Shown here one piece after another: positions 55,830-64,000 of a stretch of DNA of 64,000 bases. The position numbers and the translations under genes were made by a program. Under the pieces are notes generated by a model, which saw only the letters and a list, made by a program, of their open reading frames with translations, was not told the origin of the DNA and ran no database searches. The first letter of the stretch is position 1. Each line of letters starts with the position of its first letter. This DNA comes from Brassica napus (lineage: Eukaryota; Streptophyta; Magnoliopsida; Brassicales; Brassicaceae), in assembly GCF_020379485.1 (NCBI RefSeq), contig NC_063436.1, positions 20,954,423 to 21,018,422 on the forward strand. The letters are read 5' to 3'.

Positions 55830-58800
55830 GGCGCAGCTACCAACTTCTATATTTTATAGGATCGTAGTATTATATATTCCTGTTAATATTTTTATTAAAT
55901 GAAGGAAAACCAGCTTTGGCGTTTATATATATATAAATAAAACTAAATTTTCCATTATTTTAAATTTATACGATTTTCATAATAAAGAATTATAAAGAAA
56001 TATTTCAGCCTGACGAAAAATTGAAAGAAATACACATGGTTCTTGTATATTTTTCTCAATAGTTAATAATAATTGGGGGTTTTGGACGAAACTCAGACTA
56101 ATCTTCGGAGCTTTTAAGTAGTACGGGTATTCATAGACGTATACACAATGGTTGAAGTAATTTAAATCAGAGTAAAAAGACTCGAGTCATGGTCCCTAAG
56201 ATATATGAGATGGGTTTTCAACACTAGTTGTTTGGAGAGAATGGTTTAGCACGCAAATCTAATTCATCAAAGCTCAATCGAGATGAACTGAATTGATAAT
56301 ATTTACGTAACCAATCGACAAAGTCCAATTATTCCGTCAAAAGGTTACTTTATAGCTGGAAGTCGTAAATTCTAGATCGAGTGGATAACATCCAAAACTA
56401 AAGTCACTCGCGGTTAAACCTTTGCTCAACCAAGTTAGATCCTCAAAACAAGGACAAGTAAAAATCATTGATTTTCAAACTGTAATATCTTTGATTTTGC
56501 TCTTTCGTATTTTCCATATTCATTGTTATTATTAAGTCAAGTTTAAACAAAATATCTTAGAATAAAGATGATTTCAATTTTTCTAAATTTAATACTTTTT
56601 CTATAAAATGGTTGATTGCAAGTTTTAGCTCTCATAATTTGGTATTATTAGTTACCGGTTTTTTCTTAAATACCCTAAATACCGACTTGCCAAATCGACG
56701 CATCATAAATTGATCATAGTTTTGTTAGTGGACTAGAATGGAGTCATAGAAACCATTCAGCGTGAAAGTGTTCGGGATGCAAGTATGCCGCAGGTGCCTA
56801 TCGCCCCTTCTTGTTGAGATGAAAGGTCAATTTTAGGTGATGTGAGACATATTGCGCAGACTTGACATATATGGTGGAAAATCTAAGAGATTAACCAGCT
56901 TTTGCATCAAAATTGACTTCTTTCCATCCATTGGGATCGTCCATCTTTAGTATCACACATACCCAAGATGTCTAATTCTCATGCAGACGCACCATCGAAG
57001 GAAATTAGAAAGAGAGGAATTGTATTCTCTCGTGTAGCACTGACTGGTCGAGAGCCAGGTGATGTTGCCCACAACGATATGATATTGATCAAACTTGAGA
57101 TGCAATATGTTGTTGATAAAATATACTCACCGTTTCAAAAATCCACGTTTTTAAACAAATATTTCAAAATTAAATATTTTTTGCTTTTTAATGTATTATT
57201 TATTAGTAAATTGCAAACTTAAACAAATTGTATTTATTGAAATTTGATTGGCCAAAAATTGTTGAAAATAATTAATTACAAAAAACCATGCATTAATAAT
57301 CAAAATTTAGTAAATGGAGTATTTTTTAATATGTGCGAAAATTTTGAACTAACATTTAAGGAATATACATATTTTGTAAAAATGCACGAAGCTTTACAAT
57401 AAATTTAGTTATGTAAAACTACGTTATGTTTTTTCAACAAATAAGTATTTTGAGTTTTAGTCATAAATATACAGATGCAGCTGTCGCAAGAATTTGGATC
57501 ATTCAATTGTTATAGTCTCAAACATAAATGTGACACTCTTTGCATTAAATTTTGATGGAAACAGGCTGGTGACAGATGTAAAAGGAACAGAAACAAACAA
57601 CGAGATTGTCTCCTTAAGAATTATTTCCACGCGGTTTCCGCACATGAGTCACACATACTCTTTTGTTCGCTCTACAACTCAGTTATCTGTTTGTTTTGAA
57701 CTCCAAAATGGCACATCTTTCAACAACTATCAGATAGTCAAAGCAGATGTATACATATATTATTATCGTTGTAGAAAATAAATAGTTGTTTTTGATTTCC
57801 AATACAAAGTTTATTACTAATTTTATTCATTAATTTACTATTTTAGTGGTTGAAATATTATTAGATGTATAAATAACTGTGTGTTTTGTACATAAAAAAT
57901 ATATAAAATTAATTATTTTTTAATTCATGTACATAAACTCAAAACGACATATAAAATAAAATGGAGGGAGTATAGTTTTCCACGAAAACATACTCTTCAC
58001 TTCTATGAAGTTGATCATATCATCATAATCATTAATATCGACAATTTCCTAGCTAGTATCTTTGAGTTTAAATTTGTTCAAATAATAATCTTACTACTTG
58101 TCTTTAAATATGAATCTTCTGACTGTTTCCTTACCAAACCATTCCAAAACAATATCAATGCATTATTCAGCAAAGTTTCTTGTTTAGTTTTAAATAGTTC
58201 TAGAAAAAGTTTATTAGGTGATTTTCCTTGGTGTCAATATTTGTTAATGTCACAAGTAAAACTGCAAAATTGATCAAGATCATCATTAGTGGTAATGCTG
58301 ATCAATACGAGAAAAATATTTGGCGAATAAAAAATGCAAAAAATAGCTATGTATTAGCCAGGGCCGGCTTATTCACTAATGGGTCCTGTGCTCCAAAAAA
58401 AATTTCAATATTGTTATTATATTTTTATAAATCCAAAATTAAAGCCTTAATTATGTATGTTTTTTAACAAACAAAATCCTAGTTCTTTAATAAAAATTAC
58501 AGAAAAAATGAAGGATCTAGTACAAAACCACTTCCAGCACATGTGTAAAGCAGTACTGGTATTAGCAGTACATTGTTTTTTTATATATCTTAGTGCACCG
58601 CATAAAAAACAATGCACTGCTACTCAAACACCATGCCTGTTCAAGTAAATGTTAGACTTTCATTTGTTCAAGTAAATGTTAGACTTTCATGGTTGGAGTG
58701 CTATAATTAAATTAGGTGGTTTGCGTATTTAGCTTTTATACATCACTGAGTGAATATTTATTTCATGATTTTAACGATATTTACTTTGGTTATTTGATTT

Positions 58801-59345
58801 TCAGTTATTGAGAAAATATTTTAGTACGGGCAATTTTCAGTTTATTTTCTTTTTAACATTTGTAGACACTATTTTCATCACTAAATACTTCACACTACCT
58901 ATGAATTGGATAATATACTCAGCATATCAAATATTGAATTAGGTCCGAACAACACTGATTTTAGTTGTAATCCAATACACTTGCTAAACAATGCCAAGTA
59001 GTTTCAGAACTTTATTCATCTTTCCAAAACAAAACAAAACAAAACGTAAAGTTTTCGGAGAGAGAAAATATTGCGCCAAGCAAACGAAAAAGCGCTACAG
59101 CTATTAAAAATCAAAGGGATCCCAGATAATATGGAACTGAACTCTTCTAAACAAAAGTAACAGAATGATTTAAGTTTTTCTGAGGTAACCCAATCTTTGG
59201 ATCTCTCACACCCCTTCAAAGTAACTGATGCATGCACTGTTGCATTACAGGCTCCTCTCTCCTCTGCCTCTTCAAGTACCTGTTACAAGTTACAAGACAA
59301 CTTTACAAATCAGGAATAAGACCCTGAGATCATATTCATAGACCT
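55830..59345. other. Gene-poor region with MITE remains
   Basis: Open frames at 56968-57222 (GREPGDVAHNDMILIKLEMQ) and 57494-57781 (SNINVTLFALNFDGNRLVTD) are somewhat protein-like but match no family I know. A Stowaway-like unit is likely at about 57126-57319 (TACTCACCGTTTCAAAAA ... AATGGAGTA), and a lone Stowaway end (GGAGGGAGTA) lies at 57963-57972. A 28 bp tandem repeat occurs at about 58637-58690. From about 59010 to 59280 the minus strand probably carries the last untranslated exon of the NFD6-like gene. Confidence 0.4.
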
Positions 59346-60049
59346 CTGTGTTTTAAATGGCGCATGGCGCTCTAAGGCGAGGAGGTTGGAGCCATGCGCC
59401 ATGGCGCTACAAGGCGCTCGCCTTATGGTTAGAATGCTTTCAAACGTGGTTTAGTTATATACAGCTTTAGAGAACTTATATATGCATTGACAGATGTTCT
59501 TAGGTTAGAACTTAGAAGTGTATGTGTTAGCTACAGACGTGTAACTATTTATATGGTTACATACAGAGGATAGTCATAGAGTAGACTCGTATATAACACT
59601 AGTACAGTCAGCTATACCAAACTGTCTTATTTATACACACTAATATAGTCAGCAACAAGTTAGTCATGCACACTAATATAGTCAGCTATGTACACATATA
59701 TAAACCCCAAAACACCAAAACAAAGAACTTGAAACTAAAAAAAACAAAATTCAATTGATCAAATCCAACAAAACCTAAAACTCTGAAGATCTAAGCATTA
59801 TGTTTTAAGGATATTTAAATGGTCGAGAAAGTAGTGATAGAGTTCCAAGATGTTTTAAGGGTTCCGTCAAAGTAGTGTTTTAACGGAAACGCGCGCCTTT
59901 GAACCAAGGCGCTTATATTTAAGCCAATGACGCACCATGGCGAGCGCCTTGAGGAACTAGGGCTCGCCTTAGAGGACTGAGGCGCTGGGACCATCGCCAC
60001 AGTGCGCCTTGCGCCTTGGCGCAAAAGGCGATCGCCTTTTAAAACACAG
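59346..60049 (+). mobile_element. hAT-type MITE with 8 bp target duplication
   Basis: CTGTGTTTTAAATGGCGC at the start and GCCTTTTAAAACACAG at the end are imperfect inverses. ATAGACCT flanks both sides (59338-59345, 60050-60057), a perfect 8 bp duplication. The sub-terminal parts are rich in GGCGC/GCGCC words. The centre has short repeats of CACTAATATAGTCAGC. At 704 bp it is non-autonomous. It probably lies inside a 3' untranslated intron of the NFD6-like gene. Confidence 0.87.
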
Positions 60050-60411
60050 ATAGACCTTAAGGGCAGACATTCCCAACATCCAATTATTCTTCGCCAGCAT
60101 ATATTCTCGGTATTGGTTTCACAGAATATAACCTTTTCAGTATGATAACCAAAGACTGATTGTTCAAAAATAACAAAACAACTCAGAGAACAATCAAACA
60201 AAAACACAAGAAGTTGTTGCAATAAACCAAATTCAATTAGGATTAAAGTCAAGAAGTATGCAAATTATTTCAAGTCAATTGAAACAGAGTCTACTCTTCA
60301 ATTCCAAGACAAATCTAACTAAAAGAGGTCGAGTAAGGACATCAAGAAGCTCCACAGTGTTGTGAAAATTAAAGACATTCAGAAAAAAACAACAACTCAC
60401 AAAGAGGACAA

Positions 60412-60805
60412 TTAGCGATCTTGACAAGTGCGTCGGAAGGTACCGTTTGGCAGCTCGCAGAAAGCACGCAAATTAACATTGAGATGAGAGGTGAGCTGAG
60501 AGGCAGCCACAACACTGTACAGAGGCAAGAAAGACTGCGTGCAACCAAGCGCTCCTAGATTCCTGAAACGAATCAGAAGACAAAAAATGTTGATGCAATT
60601 CTTAGAATCTATAAGGCGATGAAGCGAATCAGGAGGGAGCTAGGTCAAACCTGGAAGGAGATGAAAAGGAGAAGCGACGGCCAGGTGAAGAGGATGGGGA
60701 AGGGCGGAGGCGAGGAAGCGCCGTCGTAGGGGTACGGAGAGACGGTGCTCTTGCGGTGGCGGCGGCGAAGGAACGGGCAGCGGATCGTGCATTGCGCCAA
60801 GCCAT
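60412..60805 (-). CDS. NUCLEAR FUSION DEFECTIVE 6-like small protein
   Basis: Short, basic, organelle-type protein of the NFD6-like family; Arabidopsis NFD6 is needed for polar nuclear fusion and is mitochondrial, but the role of this paralogue is unknown to me. Two minus-strand exons: 60651-60805 and 60412-60562, 306 bases, 101 residues. Residues 1-50 are rich in Ala, Arg, Ser and Pro (MAWRNARSAARSFAAATARA), like a mitochondrial presequence. The conserved block follows: NLGALGCTQSFLPLYSVVAA, SQLTSHLNVNLRAF and a C-terminus of LPNGTFRRTCQDR. Family genes often have 3' introns with alternative splicing. Here a donor-like CTCTTT|GTGAG just after the stop and an acceptor near 59281 suggest one, with a hAT MITE inside. 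Confidence 0.8.
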
Positions 60806-61861
60806 TTTTGGTGACTGTATGGAGAAAATGTGAATCTCACTGATTTTTTTTTGCTAGGGTTTACGAGAGAGGGGAGAAAGTAGAAATTTTCATTTTTCAT
60901 TTTGTAGCCCAAGTTTAATCACTAAAGTCTAAGGCCCATTAAGATAAGTGACATAGCCCAAAAGAGTAAGACGGGAGATGTGATTGTGTTTGAGGCTTTG
61001 AGCGAGGAGTTAGTTAGTGTCTGACTTACTTGGTGGTGGTGTAGCCCCCAGCAGTTGTAATGCGGGGCTAGAAAGCTATGAACGTGGATGGTTTACAGGT
61101 TTAAATGTTATTAATCGATTTGGAAAACTGGTATAAGAGTTAGAAATTGGTGAAATACGTATAGTTGGTTGACTATCAAATACAATAAACGTATAATAAT
61201 AAATTAACAATATTTATGTTTAATCTAATTATTAAAATTATTTTTTATTATAAAATAAAATTATTTTTATAAAATCTCATTAGGTTGGATCTATTGTTTT
61301 ATTTGAATCTAACATTCAGAAACATACAAAAGTAAGATAAGTGGTAAGAAATACATGAGACAAAACGAGGAAAAGTTGATATAAAGTTTGGTGTCTTCAA
61401 GTTTAAATAGATTGAAGAGTTTTAAAAGGAGAAATATTACATTTTTGTTATAGCCATTTGAAAAAAAAATAGGAAATGAGTTTATTTTCTTATATAAAGA
61501 GACAAAATTCCAATCAAATTAAGGTTTTGAATGGTGACCAATGAACGAAAGTGAACACTGAATTCCATATCGTTTAAAAAAAAATCACCATTCACAAGGA
61601 ATAGTTAAATATATTTTTTGTATTAATTTTATCATGATTTACATTGTTAAATATTTTTTTGTTTTATAAAATATGAATGTAGGTACACGAAATATTATTG
61701 TAAAATAGGTATATAAAATATTAATATCAAATGGTACAAATATAAATATATAACTTATGCATCAAAAACAAATCACACGCTCAAATAATACAACATATAA
61801 ATATACATTAAAAAAATTACACGCTTAGTTTTCCAGTTTTGTTGTAGAAATATTTTCCCAG
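60806..61861. other. NFD6-like promoter side and spacer
   Basis: Upstream sequence of the NFD6-like gene, then AT-rich DNA. The block 61376-61620 is one copy of a duplication whose partner is at 62643-62870 and the right edge of the window. No other feature. Confidence 0.4.
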
Positions 61862-62152
61862 TTACTGACATATCCAAGTAAATGTTTCACAAAACCTTTT
61901 TACAGGATTTCGATAACCTTGACTAGGGGTAACATATCGCTCATTATTCATTGGATCGCAAATGATCTTGCACGGGTTGTCACAAATTGCTGGAGTTGCT
62001 TTTTTTGATGCTTTCATGCATTGATTTATGACACAATCTTTTATACACACATCTCTTGGCATTGAATCAGAAAATTGTATCGAACAAATCATTGTAAATA
62101 AAGTTAAAATCATGAATGCCCTATAAGTTTTATTTAACACTTGAGCTGCCAT
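61862..62152 (-). CDS. Secreted cysteine-rich peptide, thionin-like
   Basis: Single-exon gene of 96 residues from the first ATG. The hydrophobic N-terminus (RAFMILTLFTMICSIQF) is a signal peptide. The mature part has eight cysteines: CIKDCVINQC, then C-x3-C-x3-C (ICDNPCKIIC), then two near the end (RFCETFTWIC). The first six fit the spacing of plant thionin-like peptides, which are usually defence or reproductive-tissue peptides; I recall members around At2g15010. This assignment is tentative, and other small cysteine-rich families are possible. A TATA box lies upstream. The gene sits between copies of a duplicated block. Confidence 0.7.
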   Translation of the reverse strand: MAAQVLNKTYRAFMILTLFTMICSIQFSDSMPRDVCIKDCVINQCMKASKKATPAICDNPCKIICDPMNNERYVTPSQGYRNPVKRFCETFTWICQ

Positions 62153-62246
62153 AAGTACCGTGAATGTGTAATTCAAAGTGTTTAGTTTTGTTTATTGTGT
62201 TGTGAAGCAAAGATGATTTAGTAAAAAAATTGGATAGATCGAGATG

Positions 62247-62255
62247 ATTTATATA
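62247..62255 (-). promoter_or_regulatory. TATA box of thionin-like gene
   Basis: TATATAAAT on the minus strand lies about 95-103 bases before the ATG, giving a leader of about 65 bases. Confidence 0.55.
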
Positions 62256-62344
62256 GTAAAAAGTTTTTACCAGATTCTTGAAGCCAGTAATTTTTGGGAA
62301 GTCAATTCGTTGTTTTTTAATTTCTTTTTCTTAATTAAGAAAAT

Positions 62345-62645
62345 ATATCGATTGATTTTTCAAACATTTAGGTGTGTTAAAAGCACTGGCCACCTAGGCA
62401 ACTATTTTCTGTGAGTTAAAGTAACTAACTGTCATATTATCATTTTTAGCTTATACAACACATATTTAAGTAACATTTTTTTTTTAACTTGTAATCATGT
62501 GTTGTAAGTTGTAACAAAAGTCTATTTCAATACATAGAAGTGTAGGTGTGTTAAGCCCTGGCCACCTAAGCAACTATTTTCTGTGAGTTATAGTAATTAA
62601 CTGGTCATATTATCATTTTTAGCTTATACAACACATATTCAAGTT
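62345..62645. repeat. Tandem ~195 bp spaced duplication
   Basis: The words CTGGCCACCTA, GCAACTATTTTCTGTGAGTT and CATATTATCATTTTTAGCTT occur in the same order at about 62380-62460 and 62560-62640. It is a local duplication upstream of the thionin-like gene. Confidence 0.7.
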
Positions 62646-62934
62646 GATAAAAAGTTTGGTATCTTCAATTTAAATAGATTGAAGAGTTTTAAAAGGAGAA
62701 ATATTACATTTTTGTTATAGCCATTTGAAAAAAAAGGATATGAGTTTTTTTTTATATAAAGAGACAAAATTCCAATCAAATTAAGGCTTGGAATGATGAC
62801 CAATGAACGAAAGGGAACACTGAATTCCTTATCGTTCCCCAAAAAAAATCACCATTCACAAGGAATAGTTTTTCCTTCTTGTTCCTCCCCATTCCTTTTT
62901 TGTAGAGAAATACAGAACAAAAGCATTCCTTATT

Positions 62935-63090
62935 AAATTTGATAAGGAACAAACATTTCTTTTTATTCATGCAATTTTATTCTCATATGTTCCTTTCCTA
63001 TTCGTTCCTCGTGTTAATTTGATAAGGAACAAACATTCTTTTCATTCCTGCAATTTTATTCTCATACGTTCATTTCCTATTCGTTCCTCA
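62935..63090. repeat. Two tandem copies of a ~75 bp unit
   Basis: TTTGATAAGGAACAAACATT, GCAATTTTATTCTCATA and CCTATTCGTTCCTC each occur twice in order (from about 62937 and 63015). It lies in the segment inserted into duplication copy 2. Confidence 0.7.
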
Positions 63091-63309
63091 TCTTCCTGAA
63101 AAGGTCACCAGTCGGAGCCTAAGAAATTTCGTTGTATAAGTCTTCTTAAAAAATCTGCTAGTGATTACAGTTTAGTAGACTTCTCAAAAAGTTTCATAAC
63201 CTTAAATTTTCTTTACATGTGAAGAAGACTTATAAAGAAGTATGCATTTAGCATACTTTTTAAGAAGTCTTCTACCTTTAATCGTTTAATCAAATATTTT
63301 AACTAGATA

Positions 63310-63840
63310 GAAATAAACACATCATTAAACATAACATTAACTTATAAAGTGTTTAATATATACAAAACTAAACACGTAAATGTCAATTTTTTATTTAAAA
63401 AAAAACTATTTAAGATTCCAAATTTAAAAAATACTAACATTACTTGAACATATGTTACCAAATCCTAACCAGTTAAATTCATGACTTATAATTTATATTC
63501 ACTCATCTATGTCGAAAACAATTCAATTTTATTAAATTTCAATTTAAAATTTAGAATTGTTTATATTTACGTGATTTTGATTTATGTTCAAAAAAATATT
63601 TTTTTTAAATTTTATAAATTGATTTTAAGATTAAAATACACTTCTCGAGAAATCTTTTCGGGATGAGTAGATTTTTCAAAAAGCTTTATGGGAGAGTTGT
63701 TTAGAGAAGACTTTATAGGGTTTTAATCGTAATAATATTTTTTCTAGTTTGGACATAAGAGATAATTGTAATTTTACTATCATTTCTGTTACTTTTGCAT
63801 ATGATCAAATTTAAATTATTTATTTGCATTCAAATTTAAG
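63310..63840 (+). repeat. Dispersed repeat, copy 2
   Basis: Partner of 37265-37850: shared ordered words include TTTAATATATACAAAAC, AACATTACTTGAA-like, TTTTATTAAATTT, GAGAAATCTT and TTTTACTATCATTT. It lies within the ~1.04 kb segment (about 62871-63914) that interrupts the second copy of the duplicated block, so this repeat is a candidate for the inserted element. Confidence 0.55.
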
Positions 63841-64000
63841 TTTTGAGTCATTTTTGGCAAATCTCATTATAATCTTTTGGAATGAGACATCTAAAGGTCA
63901 GAGTTTCAATCTGATATTTATGTATTAATTTTATCATGATTTACATTGTTAAACATTTTTTTTGTTTTATAAAATATGAATGTAGGTACACGAAATATTA

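Larger units (their letters stand above)
61376..62870. repeat. Direct duplication flanking the thionin-like gene
   Basis: About 235 bases at 61376-61610 recur at 62643-62870 at roughly 90% by eye: TTAAATAGATTGAAGAGTTT, AAGGAGAAATATTACATTTT and CACCATTCACAAGGAATAGT occur in both. The sequence right after copy 1 (61613-61701, TATTAATTTTATCATGATTT onward) recurs at 63918-64000. Copy 2 is therefore split by about 1.04 kb and continues past the window. Confidence 0.8.

Noticed and set aside
62153..62176. Eight-codon extension of the thionin-like frame
   Set aside because: It begins at TTG; the first ATG is at 62152 and gives a normal signal peptide.

Overview
This is nuclear DNA of a plant in the Brassicaceae, most likely the genus Brassica. 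Genes are split by short AT-rich introns, intergenic DNA is AT-rich and packed with small transposons, and nearly every intact gene is recognisable as the counterpart of an Arabidopsis gene. From memory, the order vacuolar-sorting receptor, APK1, ZFPL1-like RING protein, ADA1-like protein, AGP9, GASA7 follows Arabidopsis chromosome 2 around At2g14720 to At2g14900. The ITPK gene at the left edge does not, as far as I recall, belong to that series.

Layout. 1-7.3 kb: no gene, only Helitron ends, a Harbinger-type element with a transposase remnant, and retroelement-like debris. 7.3-13.5 kb: an inositol-phosphate kinase gene (ITPK, minus strand, nine exons) whose first intron holds a complete 4.2 kb Helitron. 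14.4-18.7 kb: two Helitrons placed head to head. 19.9-23.1 kb: a 12-exon vacuolar-sorting receptor gene with a one-base deletion in exon 1. 23.7-25.2 kb: APK1, adenylyl-sulfate kinase. 27.2-29.2 kb: an LRR receptor-like protein with a SINE just behind it. 30.2-34.1 kb: a 3.9 kb Helitron carrying an RPA1-like piece and a broken piece of the E3 ligase gene RKP, and itself hit by a Harbinger MITE. 34.3-36.2 kb: a ZFPL1-like membrane RING protein. 39.0-39.8 kb: ADA1/Hfi1-like SAGA subunit. 42.7-44.2 kb: F-box/FBD protein. 44.7-48.2 kb: SINEs and a copia gag remnant. 48.9-50.1 kb: AGP9, a GPI-anchored arabinogalactan protein. 51.4-55 kb: an inverted TRIM-like structure, a hAT MITE and Stowaway MITEs. 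55.2-55.7 kb: GASA7. 59.3-60.8 kb: NFD6-like small protein with a hAT MITE in its probable 3' untranslated intron. 61.9-62.2 kb: a small secreted cysteine-rich (thionin-like) protein inside a partly duplicated block that runs off the right edge.

The genes are independent housekeeping, signalling and defence loci and do not form a pathway or operon. No prokaryotic features, CRISPR arrays, tRNA or rRNA genes were seen. The most interesting content is transposon biology: Helitrons that capture gene fragments, insert into introns, and nest or pair with one another. I found no convincing undescribed molecular system. Arabidopsis names and locus numbers are recalled, not searched.
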